Shown: positions 1-7,517 of the stretch, in pieces
Position numbering within the stretch: position 1 is the stretch's first letter
Layout: the number at the start of each line of letters is the position of its first letter
Source of the DNA: DYRB01 sp041307765
GTDB lineage: Bacteria; Pseudomonadota; Gammaproteobacteria; Chromatiales; Chromatiaceae
Direction: 5' to 3'
Assembly (NCBI GenBank): GCA_041307765.1
Contig: JBFZCW010000064.1
Coordinates: forward strand, 1 to 26,494
DNA: 26,494 bases
The notes under the pieces: generated by a model
What the model was told of the DNA's origin: nothing
Database searches by the model: none
Seen by the model: only the letters and a program-made list of their open reading frames with translations
Translations under genes and position numbers: made by a program

Positions 1-249
1 CTGCATCAGGACGCGGGCCGGGCGGTATTGGATCTCCCGCGAGGGCTCGGCCTTGGGATCCCAGTGGACTAGGGCCTCGATGTCGTCGCGGGTCACGGTG
101 ACGCCGTCTTCGTTGCGCAGCAGGTTCTCGAGCAGAATCTTGAGCGAGAAGGGCAACCGCGCGCTGCCCGGTAGTGCTGTCACGCGGAAGATCTCGAAGG
201 ACTTGCCACCCACCTGGAGTTGGGACCTGGCCTGGAAACTGTCTTGCAT
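1..249 (-). CDS. acnA: Aconitate hydratase AcnA, N-terminal fragment
   Basis: This is the 5' end of a gene running off the left edge of the window: 83 codons from an ATG at 247-249. The translation starts MQDSFQARSQLQVGGKSFEI and continues through LPFSLKILLENLLRNEDG and ends in WDPKAEPSREIQYRPARVLMQ-type sequence. This is the conserved start of AcnA/IRP1-type aconitases, the [4Fe-4S] enzymes that isomerise citrate and isocitrate in the TCA cycle. The iron-sulfur ligands and most catalytic residues lie outside the window. It is oriented with hflD and mnmA; the 142-bp gap to hflD is large enough for its own promoter. In E. coli the gene after mnmA-hflD is purB, so aconitase here is a different arrangement. 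Identification is from family memory and is firm. Confidence 0.9.
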   Translation of the reverse strand, partial: MQDSFQARSQLQVGGKSFEIFRVTALPGSARLPFSLKILLENLLRNEDGVTVTRDDIEALVHWDPKAEPSREIQYRPARVLMQ

Positions 250-391
250 GGGGAGACTCCGCCTGTACGCCTGGATCATGAAACCAAGTCGCGATTCTAT
301 ACCGTCGCGATTTGCCGCAGCATCCGCGTCTGGGCAATACAAAGCTTTGAATGGGGCCGGCAGGGCCGGGCCCGTCGGACCTGACGTGTGC

Positions 392-1033
392 TCACCCCAG
401 TACCGCGGCGGCCAGGTAAGCTCGGGCAGACTCCAGGAGCCGGCGTTGGCCCACCAGGATCTGCCAGCGGCGCCCGCCGACTTGGTGCCACAGCATGGCG
501 GCGCGGATTCCGGCAAGCAGCACGGCGCGGATGCGGCTCTGATTGTCGGGATTCTTCAGGTGTAGGGGCTCGCCCTTGACGATGATGCGGGGCGCGAGGT
601 GGCTGACGGTGTCGCTGTAGATGGTGGCCAGCGAGGAGAGCAGGCCAGGATCCAGCAGGGGCCGGTCGGCGCGGCCGGCCGCAATGGCCTCGATCCCGGC
701 GCGGATGGCCTCCAGCATGTCGCGCCGCCCCGCTAGGGCGCGTTCTAGCTTGACGAGGGTAACCACGTAGCGGAGCAGCTCCTGGTCGCGGGGCGGCCCG
801 CCGTTGGAGCCGGCGGTGAGTTGGGCGACGATCTGACGCGCCCCGCTGGCAACGGCTCCGGGCGGGCCGAAGGCAGCGGCGACGCTCGGGGTGTCGATCT
901 GGAAAAGGCTGTGGATGCACGGTTCCATGATTCGGGTGTCGACCGTGCCCTGGCGGGCGATCTGGCGGACACAATAGGCAGCTTGATAGACCCCGGCGAA
1001 GGCGGTCAGCCGGTCCAGGTCGGTATAGCTCAT
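392..1033 (-). CDS. hflD: High-frequency lysogenization protein HflD homolog
   Basis: A 213-aa protein starting at ATG 1031-1033, with a GAGG ribosome-binding site about 8 nt upstream. The sequence LTAFAGVYQAAYCVRQIARQ near the N-terminus, the central LVKLERALAGRRDMLEAI and the C-terminal NQSRIRAVLLAGIRAAMLWHQ followed by GGRRWQ are typical of HflD, an all-helical peripheral membrane protein. In E. coli HflD binds phage lambda CII and affects lysogeny; its normal cellular role is unclear. It lies 36 bp downstream of mnmA on the same strand, the standard gammaproteobacterial mnmA-hflD pairing, so co-transcription is very likely. Length matches the family (about 205-215 aa). Confidence 0.92.
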   Translation of the reverse strand: MSYTDLDRLTAFAGVYQAAYCVRQIARQGTVDTRIMEPCIHSLFQIDTPSVAAAFGPPGAVASGARQIVAQLTAGSNGGPPRDQELLRYVVTLVKLERALAGRRDMLEAIRAGIEAIAAGRADRPLLDPGLLSSLATIYSDTVSHLAPRIIVKGEPLHLKNPDNQSRIRAVLLAGIRAAMLWHQVGGRRWQILVGQRRLLESARAYLAAAVLG

Positions 1034-1069
1034 TCGGTGGTCCTCAACGGCGTCCGCCGTGCTGTCTAT

Positions 1070-2203
1070 TTATCGGGCGTTTGGGCCGCTGGGCCAGGGC
1101 CTCGCCTCGTCGATGACCCCCCCTCCCAGGCACTCGTCGCCGACGTAAATGACCAGTGCCTGGCCTGGCGCCAGGGCGCGCTGGGGCGCGTGGAAGCGCA
1201 CCCGGCAGCGATCCTGATCGTACCCCAAGACCGTACAGGCCTGCAGGGGCTGGCGATGCCGCGCCCGGGCGAGGCAGTCCAGCGGTAACTTCGGCTGGGC
1301 CCCGGAGATCCAATGCACCTGGGCGATGTCCGCCCCGCCGGAGAGCAGCAAGGGATGGTCACCGCCCTGCACCACGATCAGGGCGTTGCGCGAGGGATCC
1401 TTGTGGGCGACGAACCAGGGCGCCTCGGTCTCGCCCCGCAGACCGCCGACGCCGAGCCCCTGGCGCTGGCCGATGGTGTAATAGGCGAGGCCCTGGTGCT
1501 CTCCGACGGTCCGCCCGTCCACGGTTTCGACGGGGCCTGGTTCACGCGGCAGGTAGCGGGCCAGGAAGTCGCGGAAGCGCCGCTCGCCGATGAAGCAGAT
1601 CCCGGTGCTGTCGCGCTTTGCGGCCGTGACTAGCCCGAGTCTTCGGGCAAGCTCCCGGACCTGTGTCTTGCGCAGTCCCCCGAGGGGAAAGACGCTCTTG
1701 GCCAACTGATCCTGGTCCAGCAGGTAGAGGAAATAGGTCTGGTCCTTGTCTGGGTCGGCGCTCAGGCGCAGGTGCCAGCCACCGGCGTCCTGGTCGCTCC
1801 GGGCGTAATGCCCGGTGGCGATGCGGGTGGCCCCGAGCATCAGGGCATGGTCGAGGAAGGCGCGAAATTTGATCTCGCGGTTGCAGAGGATGTCGGGATT
1901 GGGCGTGCGCCCGGCCCGATATTCGGCGAGGAAATGGGAGAAGACCCGGTCCCAATACTCGGCGGCGAAATTGACCGCGTGAAGCCGCACACCCAGGCGT
2001 TCGGCGACCGCTCGGGCGTCCGCCAGGTCCTCGGCGGCGGCGCAGTAGCCAGCCTCGTCATCCTCTTCCCAGTTCTTCATGAACAGGGTTTCGACCTTCA
2101 GCCCCTGTTCCAGGAGCAAGGCCGCCGCGACGGAGGAGTCCACGCCCCCGGAGAGGCCGACTATGACGGTCCACGTTGCTGCGTCAGGGCTCAAGGTGGG
2201 CAT
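1070..2203 (-). CDS. mnmA: tRNA-specific 2-thiouridylase MnmA
   Basis: A 377-aa ATP-dependent enzyme that 2-thiolates the wobble uridine (U34) of tRNA-Lys, -Glu and -Gln, taking sulfur from the Tus relay. The PP-loop SGGVDSS is at residues 18-24. The catalytic cysteine is in DILCNREIKF (C107), and the second cysteine, which forms the persulfide, is in STGICFIGERRF (C203). GHYAR lies at about 131-135. The C-terminal beta-barrel part includes the segments LAYYTIGQRQGLGVGG and CRVRFHAPQRALAPGQA. Length is standard for the family. It sits upstream of hflD by 36 bp, the classical gene order. The start is taken as ATG 2203; upstream lies an 84-bp gap to the 318-aa hypothetical gene on the same strand. 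Confidence 0.95.
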   Translation of the reverse strand: MPTLSPDAATWTVIVGLSGGVDSSVAAALLLEQGLKVETLFMKNWEEDDEAGYCAAAEDLADARAVAERLGVRLHAVNFAAEYWDRVFSHFLAEYRAGRTPNPDILCNREIKFRAFLDHALMLGATRIATGHYARSDQDAGGWHLRLSADPDKDQTYFLYLLDQDQLAKSVFPLGGLRKTQVRELARRLGLVTAAKRDSTGICFIGERRFRDFLARYLPREPGPVETVDGRTVGEHQGLAYYTIGQRQGLGVGGLRGETEAPWFVAHKDPSRNALIVVQGGDHPLLLSGGADIAQVHWISGAQPKLPLDCLARARHRQPLQACTVLGYDQDRCRVRFHAPQRALAPGQALVIYVGDECLGGGVIDEARPWPSGPNAR

Positions 2204-2287
2204 CGCGCTCAGGAGTTCCCATCGGGGGGCGAGGGGGCGGCAGGTCGCGCCGGGATTGCCGGGCCCGGCCGCGGGTCCTTGGGGCGG

Positions 2288-3244
2288 CTAGTCCCCACCT
2301 TCCCAAAGCCGCTCGTCGCTGGGTCCGCTGACCTTGTGTCTGGCCCCGAGGTGCAGGCGGCGGAACTGTTGGCAGCGGTCGAGGTACTCCCGGGTACTCA
2401 CGGGCATGGCGACCCGTGCCCGCACGATGTGGGTGACCAGGGCGGTGCCATCCTGCATCAGGCGGGTGCCCGCTTGGGCCTCGCGGATCTCGGCGCGAGT
2501 CGGGGCCGGCGGCAGCGTCGGTTCCACTCTGCACAGGTGCTCCGCCGCAACGACGAACGCCGGCCAAACCTCGAAAATGGCCGGATCGGTGCGCAGGATC
2601 TCGCATTTGCGTTTGGCCGCTTCGGTGAAGTTGTGGACCCTTGGGGCGATGTCGGCGATCTGGGTGCTCCCGACAAAGGTATCGATGATCGCCGCCCCGA
2701 TGCGGTCGATGTCGCGCATGGCCTGAGCCATCTTGATGTAGCGGCTGGTGTAGAAGGTCTCGATCGGCTGGGTGAAAGCCTTGAAGGGTTCGCCCCAGAG
2801 TTCATCGATGCCCTCGTCGCCGCTGCGGTGGCGAACGATCTTGCCCAGGTCCAGCGCTTCCAGAAGACACTGGCCGCACTCGCGCATCAGGGGGTCGTCC
2901 GGGGCGATCTCGACGCCAACAGCCTTAAGTTCCACCACCTTGGTGAAGATGTCTCCAGCCCGATTGAACAGGGCGCCGGCAAGCATGGCGCCATTGACGC
3001 GCTTGCGCTCGGGGTCGGCCTCGCGCTCGTAGCCCTGACGAGCCTCCTTGAGGCGAAAGCCGGGGATGTTGATCCCGTGCTCGACGTGGTTGAAAAGTCG
3101 CCGGGTGAGGGCCTTGATCAGGCGGGTACGGACCGCCTCGCTGTCGGGCGGGGGGTCGTACCACTTGATCCAGTAACCGTCGTAGAAAACGGATGGGCGA
3201 CCGTCGATCTCCCTGCGCGTGCCGTTGGCGATGGATTCGGGCAT
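2288..3244 (-). CDS. Hypothetical protein upstream of mnmA
   Basis: A 318-aa protein that I do not recognise. The ATG at 3242-3244 (MPESIANGTRREIDG) is preferred. The frame is open to 3340, but the extra 32 residues have low-quality, Arg/Pro-rich composition. The protein is soluble, with no signal peptide or membrane segment. It has a natural amino-acid balance (many Tyr, Trp, Phe, Lys) and looks mostly helical. Distinct stretches are YDGYWIKWYDPP near the N-terminus, LTRRLFNHVEHGINIPG at about 55-70, and IETFYTSRYIKMAQAMRDID in the middle. A few cysteines occur (MRECGQC), without a clear metal motif. The gene is on the mnmA strand, 84 bp upstream of it, and could be in the same transcript. 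Amino-acid composition strongly favours this strand over the long open frame opposite. Confidence 0.75.
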   Translation of the reverse strand: MPESIANGTRREIDGRPSVFYDGYWIKWYDPPPDSEAVRTRLIKALTRRLFNHVEHGINIPGFRLKEARQGYEREADPERKRVNGAMLAGALFNRAGDIFTKVVELKAVGVEIAPDDPLMRECGQCLLEALDLGKIVRHRSGDEGIDELWGEPFKAFTQPIETFYTSRYIKMAQAMRDIDRIGAAIIDTFVGSTQIADIAPRVHNFTEAAKRKCEILRTDPAIFEVWPAFVVAAEHLCRVEPTLPPAPTRAEIREAQAGTRLMQDGTALVTHIVRARVAMPVSTREYLDRCQQFRRLHLGARHKVSGPSDERLWEGGD

Positions 3245-3346
3245 GGCAATCTCGTGGACTGCAGTGAGCGTCAAGCGCCCTAGTTTACGGAAATCGCGCC
3301 CGGGCGGCCTCTGCAACGTATCGGCTAGTGGTCCTTGCACGGGCGG

Positions 3347-3362
3347 CCGGCGGTGCCGCCGG
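3347..3362 (-). terminator. GC-rich hairpin downstream of the flippase gene
   Basis: CCGGCG and CGCCGG arms around a GTGC loop form a compact 6-bp GC stem about 65 bp past the flippase stop codon. No T-tract follows on the minus strand, so an intrinsic terminator is doubtful. It may be a transcript-end stem or a chance structure in GC-rich DNA. Confidence 0.3.
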
Positions 3363-3426
3363 TGTCGGACCTGTGGTCATACGACGTCGGCTACCGATGC
3401 TGTCCGGCCCTGTTCAAAGGGGCGGG

Positions 3427-4914
3427 TCAACCGCCGCCAAGCCCGGGACGGCGCCTGAGGTGGCGGCCATCTGCGACGTAGACGATCAGCAAGAACAGGG
3501 CCAGCAACAGGGCCCCGGTCATCGGCGCCGGCCAAGTGAGGCCGCTCGCGAATAGCCGGCTGATCCCATACAGGGCAAGCCCCAGGGTGGTATATCCCAG
3601 TACCCGCCATAGGTCGTAGGGCACGGGGTAGTACCTGCGGCCGAGCGCATAGGACAGGGCGACCATGGTGCCATAGCAGGCCAGGTGGGCCCAGGCCGCG
3701 CCGGCATAGCCATAAATGGGCACCCACCAGAACAGAAGGGCCACGGTGACGACAGACCCAGCCAGGGTCACCCAGGCCCCCATCAGGGTCCGGTCGGTGA
3801 GCTTGTACCAGATGGAGAGGTTGATATAGATCCCGAGCAACAGGTTGGCCAGCAACAGGACCGGGACCACGCCCAGTCCCTCCCGGTAGGCGGCGCCGAC
3901 GAAGTATTGGAATACGTCCAGGAACAGGGTCACCAGCAGGAAGAGGAAGACGCAACAGATGACGAACCAATTGAGCACCAGGGCATAGGTACGCCCCGCA
4001 TCGGCCTCCTTGGCGTAGGCGAAGAAGAAAGGCTCGCCCGCGTAGCGGAAGGCTTGAATGAAGAGTGTCATCAGCACCGAGAGCTTGTAGCAGGCGCTGT
4101 AGATGCCGAGCTGGGCCATGTTGGTCGCGTCGTCGTAGGGCAGCAGATACTTGAGGGCTGCGCGGTCGAGCATCTCGTTGACGATGCCGGCAAGCCCGAT
4201 GATGACCATGGGGAGCGAGTAACGCATCAGGCGGCGCAGCAGAATCCCGTCGAAGGCGCGAAGGGCCCCGCGCAGCTCCGGTGCCAGGAGCAGCAGCTTG
4301 ATGCCGCTGGCGGCAAGGTTGGCGAGGAACACATAGCCGACCCCGATGGCAGGGTCCCAGAGTACGCCCAAGGGGGAGGGCGGGTCGGACTCGGCGGCTT
4401 GGCGGCAAAGCAGGATGAAGAAGAGGTTAAGCCCCACGTTGGCAGCGATCTCCGTCAGCTTGATCAGCGCGAAGCGCAGGGCGCGGTTCTCGGCCCGAAG
4501 TCGCGCGAAGGCCACGGCTCCCACCGAGTCCAGGGCCAGGATGGCCGCGCACCACCAGACGTACTCCGGGTGGTCTGGGTGACGCAGGAGGTCCGCAATG
4601 GGCTGGCGCAACAGCACCAGGGCTAGGAAGACGGCGAGATTCCCCAGGATCAGGACGCGCAGGGTGGTCGCGTAAACCAACTCCGGGGTCCACTCGCCCG
4701 CGGACCGGAACCGGAAGTATCCCGTCTCCAGCCCGAAGGTCAGCAGCACGGCCAGGAAGCCCATGTAGGCGTAAAGCTCCGCCACGACGCCATACTCGGC
4801 CGGGGCGAAGGTGTAGGTGAAGAGCGGGACCAGCAGGTAGTTCAGAAAGCGCCCGAGGACACTGCTCATGCCGTAGATGGCCGTCTGGGAGGCGAGGCGC
4901 TTGAGGGGGTTCAA
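3427..4914 (-). CDS. Polysaccharide/oligosaccharide flippase (Wzx-like, MOP superfamily)
   Basis: A 495-aa integral membrane protein with roughly 12-14 hydrophobic segments spread over its length and short polar loops. The N-terminus reads NPLKRLASQTAIYGMSSVLG, then FLNYLLVPLFTYTFAPAEYG. This is typical of RfbX/Wzx-type lipopolysaccharide or exopolysaccharide transporters, which flip lipid-linked oligosaccharides across the inner membrane. The conserved N-terminus requires a TTG start at 4912-4914, with an AGG Shine-Dalgarno six bases upstream; the first internal ATG would remove part of helix 1. No glycosyltransferase or polysaccharide genes flank it, so the substrate cannot be inferred. It is divergent from rimK. 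A teichuronic or O-antigen exporter of the same superfamily is the main alternative. Confidence 0.85.
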   Translation of the reverse strand: MNPLKRLASQTAIYGMSSVLGRFLNYLLVPLFTYTFAPAEYGVVAELYAYMGFLAVLLTFGLETGYFRFRSAGEWTPELVYATTLRVLILGNLAVFLALVLLRQPIADLLRHPDHPEYVWWCAAILALDSVGAVAFARLRAENRALRFALIKLTEIAANVGLNLFFILLCRQAAESDPPSPLGVLWDPAIGVGYVFLANLAASGIKLLLLAPELRGALRAFDGILLRRLMRYSLPMVIIGLAGIVNEMLDRAALKYLLPYDDATNMAQLGIYSACYKLSVLMTLFIQAFRYAGEPFFFAYAKEADAGRTYALVLNWFVICCVFLFLLVTLFLDVFQYFVGAAYREGLGVVPVLLLANLLLGIYINLSIWYKLTDRTLMGAWVTLAGSVVTVALLFWWVPIYGYAGAAWAHLACYGTMVALSYALGRRYYPVPYDLWRVLGYTTLGLALYGISRLFASGLTWPAPMTGALLLALFLLIVYVADGRHLRRRPGLGGG

Positions 4915-5203
4915 CTGTGACCTGCGTCGGCGATGGGGGATGGCGGCGTCGGATTGTATACCTGCGAGGCGGTCTGGGCCGGCGGGGGGAGGTCATGGCG
5001 CGGGCGGGATGGGCGGTTCGCCGCGCAAGCCTCCTGACCTCGCGGCGATGGATGGCATCGGCCAGGGCGAACGTCATCAAGCACCGATAGCGTGCTGAGG
5101 CAGATCGGGTTAAGGTGCCGCCCCGGAATCGGCGTGGACAGCATCCGATCTGGGCTTGGCCGCGCCGGACCGAGTGCCGCATCTGCCCCCCAAGGACAGC
5201 CTC
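4915..5203. other. Divergent intergenic region, flippase / rimK
   Basis: This 289-bp spacer separates two divergently transcribed genes and must carry both promoters. I see no convincing -35/-10 pair. A short inverted repeat (AGCAC...GTGCT, 5080-5096) lies 108 bp before rimK. The only clear signal is the rimK ribosome-binding site AAGGA at 5191-5195. Confidence 0.5.
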
Positions 5204-6109
5204 ATGAAGATTGCCATCCTCTCGCGCGACGCAAAACTCTACTCGACCCGCCGGCTGGTGGAGGCCGCCCGCCAGCGGGGCCATGAGGCGCGGGTGATCG
5301 ATGTCCTGCGCTGCTACATGAACGTCACCTCCCACAAGCCGACCATCCACTACAAGGGCGAAGAGCTGACTGAGTTCGACGCCGTGATCCCGCGTATCGG
5401 CGCGTCGGTGACCTTCTACGGCACGGCCGTCTTGCGCCAGTTCGAGATGATGGGGGTCTATCCGCTCAACGAGTCGGTGGCCATTGCGCGCGCGCGGGAC
5501 AAGCTGCGTTCTCTGCAACTGCTCTCGCGAAAGGGCATCGGTTTGCCAATCACCGGTTTCGCCCATGCTCCGGATGACGTGCAGGATCTCATCAAAATGG
5601 TGGGCGGGGCCCCGCTGGTCATCAAGCTGCTGGAGGGGACTCAGGGCATCGGTGTGGTTCTGGCTGAGACCGGGCAGGCGGCAGAGAGCGTCGTGCAGGC
5701 ATTCATGGGTCTCAAGGTCAACATCCTGGTGCAGGAGTACATCAGGGAGGCGGGCGGGGCGGACATCCGCTGCTTCGTCATCGGCGACAAGGTCGTTGCC
5801 AGCATGAAGCGCCAGGCCAGGCCCGGGGAGTTCCGCTCCAACCTGCACCGCGGCGGGACTGCATCGCTCACGCGGATTACCCCTGAGGAGCGCTCCATAG
5901 CGGTGCGCGCGGCGCGCATCACGGGGCTCAATGTGGCTGGCGTCGACCTGTTGCGCTCCAATCACGGGTCGGTGGTGATGGAGGTCAACTCCTCCCCTGG
6001 GCTGGAGGGCATCGAGGGTGCTACGCAGAAGGACATCGCGGCCATGATGATCGAATTCGTGGAGAAGAATGCCGAGGGCGGCCGCACCCGAACCCGGGGC
6101 AAGGGCTGA
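5204..6109 (+). CDS. rimK: Ribosomal protein S6-L-glutamate ligase RimK
   Basis: A 301-aa ATP-grasp ligase that adds glutamate residues to the C-terminus of ribosomal protein S6. The start ATG 5204 follows an AAGGA ribosome-binding site by 8 nt and gives the usual MKIAILSRDAKLYSTRRLVE. Family landmarks: PRIGASVTFYGTAVLRQFE (residues about 62-80), the ATP-grasp segment PLVIKLLEGTQGIGVVLAE (about 140-160), DIRCFVIGDKVVASMKRQA, the FRSNLHRGG substrate loop, and the Mg-binding end VVMEVNSSPGLEGIEGAT. Length matches the E. coli protein (300 aa). The gene stands alone here; the retropepsin-like protease gene that often accompanies rimK is not adjacent. The long open frame on the opposite strand is a shadow of this gene. 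Confidence 0.94.
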   Translation: MKIAILSRDAKLYSTRRLVEAARQRGHEARVIDVLRCYMNVTSHKPTIHYKGEELTEFDAVIPRIGASVTFYGTAVLRQFEMMGVYPLNESVAIARARDKLRSLQLLSRKGIGLPITGFAHAPDDVQDLIKMVGGAPLVIKLLEGTQGIGVVLAETGQAAESVVQAFMGLKVNILVQEYIREAGGADIRCFVIGDKVVASMKRQARPGEFRSNLHRGGTASLTRITPEERSIAVRAARITGLNVAGVDLLRSNHGSVVMEVNSSPGLEGIEGATQKDIAAMMIEFVEKNAEGGRTRTRGKG

Positions 6110-6239
6110 TCGCGAAGCTGTTGCCGTTGGATTGCCCCGCCCGGCATTGGGCGGCATGATTCCAACCTTCGGCTCCGGCGCCAGACGCCCTCTCTCCCTC
6201 GACTAGTGCGCGCCGATCTGGACCTATGGGACGCTGCCC

Positions 6240-6650
6240 ATGACCCGCTCCTACCGGTTCTTGCCCCTTGCGTTCGTCGTGCTCGCCTCGAGTCGGGCCC
6301 TGGGCGCCGACATCGTCGCGTGCATCGTTGCCGACACGGCGAACAACTCGTCCTACTACGGTATGGCCACGACAGTGACACGCCTCAAGTGCGAGTTTAC
6401 CGACAAGGACTACTACCCGACGCTGCCGGAGCTCTACCGTCAGGGCTGGCGGTTGATCCAGATCCTTGGGGGAGACCACGCCTTGTCTCAGGGTACTCGG
6501 GGACCCTCACCCCTCTACCTGCTCGAACGCGAGGCTCAGCCCGCGGCCTCAACCGCTGTGACTCCAAATCCCGCGTCAACTGCGGTCTCCAAGCCTTCGC
6601 CGAGCCAGGCGGCACCCGCCCCCGCCCAAACGCCCCAGACCAAGAGGTAG
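6240..6650 (+). CDS. Small exported protein of unknown function
   Basis: A 136-aa protein with an N-terminal signal peptide: basic MTRSYR, a hydrophobic core LPLAFVVLASS, and a probable cleavage after RALGA (residue about 23). The mature part has two cysteines (residues about 28 and 51) that could form a disulfide, then an aromatic stretch TDKDYYPTLPELYRQGWRL and ILGGDHAL. The last 40 residues are Ala/Pro/Ser/Thr-rich linker. I do not recognise the family. The folded core of about 75 residues has a LYRQGWRLIQ segment reminiscent of small periplasmic proteins with a single alpha/beta repeat. It lies 130 bp after rimK and converges on hsp20. A real gene is likely from the signal peptide and residue balance; function is unknown. 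Confidence 0.65.
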   Translation: MTRSYRFLPLAFVVLASSRALGADIVACIVADTANNSSYYGMATTVTRLKCEFTDKDYYPTLPELYRQGWRLIQILGGDHALSQGTRGPSPLYLLEREAQPAASTAVTPNPASTAVSKPSPSQAAPAPAQTPQTKR

Positions 6651-6732
6651 CGTCGCAGGGCGGGCCGGCGCCGCTGACGACAGGCCGCTGGGTCTGCGGG
6701 GGTATCCGTCGACCGCAAGCCGTCGCGAACGC

Positions 6733-6757
6733 AAAAAGGCCGGGCTTTCGCCCGGCC
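6733..6757 (-). terminator. Intrinsic terminator of hsp20
   Basis: GGCCGGGC (6738-6745) and GCCCGGCC (6750-6757) form a perfect 8-bp stem with a TTTC loop on the plus strand. Five A residues at 6733-6737 give a T-run on the minus strand, 36 bp past the hsp20 stop. The orientation therefore suits the minus-strand gene. It may also stop the convergent exported-protein transcript less efficiently. Confidence 0.85.
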
Positions 6758-6793
6758 GTCTCTAGGTGCGGACCAAGGTCAGGTGCCTAGCCT

Positions 6794-7258
6794 TCAGGCC
6801 GCCTTCGCCTGGCCCTCGATCAGCTTACCGCCGCCTTCTGCGCGGATCTCGATCTTGCGGGGCTTGACCGCCTCTGGGATCTCGCGCACCAGGTCGATGT
6901 GCAGCAGGCCATCCTTCATGCGGGCGTCTTCCACGCGCACATAGTCGGCGAGCTGGAACTGCCGCTCGAAGCTGCGGGTGGCGATGCCGCGGTACAGGTA
7001 CTGGCGTTCCCGCGCCTCATCGTCCTCCTTCCTAGTGGCGGAGACCGTCAGGATGTTCTCCTTCACCTGGAGGTCGAGATCAGCCTCCGCGAAGCCAGCC
7101 ACCGCCATGGTGATGCGGTAACGGTCCTCGCCAGTGACCTCGATGTTGTAGGGTGGGTAGCCGCCAGCCTCGGCGCGATAGGCGGACTCCAGGGTGGACG
7201 CCAGCCGATCGAATCCGATCATGGACCGGAACAGGGGCGAGAAGTCGATGGTTGTCAT
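6794..7258 (-). CDS. Small heat-shock protein, Hsp20/IbpA family
   Basis: A 154-aa ATP-independent holdase chaperone that binds unfolding proteins in the cytoplasm. The start at ATG 7256-7258 (MTTIDFSPLFRSMIGFDRL) is preferred: GGAGG at 7267-7271 is 8 nt from it but only 2 nt from the alternative ATG at 7262-7264. The N-terminus matches IbpA-type proteins. The alpha-crystallin domain spans about residues 35-125, including YNIEVTGEDRYRITMAVAGF, ENILTVSATRK and GLLHIDLVREIPE. The C-terminal IxI-type motif is PRKIEI, near residue 138. A sigma70-type promoter, a ROSE-like leader and an intrinsic terminator make this a complete single-gene unit. Heat control is expected at the level of translation. 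IbpA is the closest E. coli relative, but I give no symbol because paralogues are common. Confidence 0.93.
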   Translation of the reverse strand: MTTIDFSPLFRSMIGFDRLASTLESAYRAEAGGYPPYNIEVTGEDRYRITMAVAGFAEADLDLQVKENILTVSATRKEDDEARERQYLYRGIATRSFERQFQLADYVRVEDARMKDGLLHIDLVREIPEAVKPRKIEIRAEGGGKLIEGQAKAA

Positions 7259-7341
7259 GGACATATCCTCCGAATGAGCAATATGAAACAAGGTGCGTTC
7301 CGAAGAACCGCATTCTCGCAGGCCCTCTGCAGGCGCCTGCA
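7259..7341 (-). promoter_or_regulatory. ROSE-type RNA thermometer in the hsp20 leader
   Basis: The predicted 83-nt leader can fold into three hairpins on the minus strand. The 3' hairpin (7262-7285) pairs CATATTGCT with AGGATATG around a CATTCGG loop. It contains the ROSE signature UUGCU, whose G bulges while the flanking bases pair with the Shine-Dalgarno AGGA. The middle hairpin (7294-7312) has a UUCG tetraloop closed by C-G. The 5' hairpin uses GCAGGC/GCCTGC (7318-7340). In known ROSE elements this 3' stem melts on heating and frees the ribosome-binding site of small heat-shock genes. The base pairing is visible directly; thermosensing is inferred from the family. Confidence 0.75.
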
Positions 7342-7347
7342 TTATGT

Positions 7348-7376
7348 AAAGTAGTACTTCCTGCCCGGCGTTTCAA
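7348..7376 (-). promoter_or_regulatory. Probable hsp20 promoter
   Basis: On the minus strand TTGAAA (7371-7376) and TACTTT (7348-7353) are separated by exactly 17 bp. These are close to the sigma70 -35 and -10 consensus. The -35 is part of CCCTTGAAA, which also resembles a sigma32 -35, but no CCCCAT-like -10 follows. Transcription from here would start near 7341 and give the 83-nt structured leader. Confidence 0.6.
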
Positions 7377-7470
7377 GGGGCCTGATCTTGGATTTTTCGG
7401 CCACCGCAGCCGTCGCGCCCGGCCCTGCGTCGGCGATGGCGTCCCATATCCCCTCGCGCCCTTACAGGCT

Positions 7471-7476
7471 TATACT
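7471..7476 (+). promoter_or_regulatory. Possible -10 element for the hox operon
   Basis: TATACT sits 41 bp before the hoxF start and matches the sigma70 -10 well (5 of 6). No good -35 is placed 16-18 bp upstream, so an activator would be needed if it is used. No GG-N10-GC sigma54 site was seen. Confidence 0.3.
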
Positions 7477-7517
7477 GGGTTCGTTTCCGCGGCTTTCCAC
7501 CGACTGGGGGTTGCCCG

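Noticed and set aside
1772..3283. A 503-codon open frame on the plus strand
   Set aside because: It lies opposite mnmA and the 318-aa gene, has Gly/Ala/Asp-heavy composition and no recognisable domain. High GC content keeps the antisense frame open.
4427..6157. A 576-codon open frame on the minus strand
   Set aside because: It covers the antisense of rimK and then a shifted frame of the flippase. His/Arg/Pro-rich sequence with no domain marks it as a shadow.
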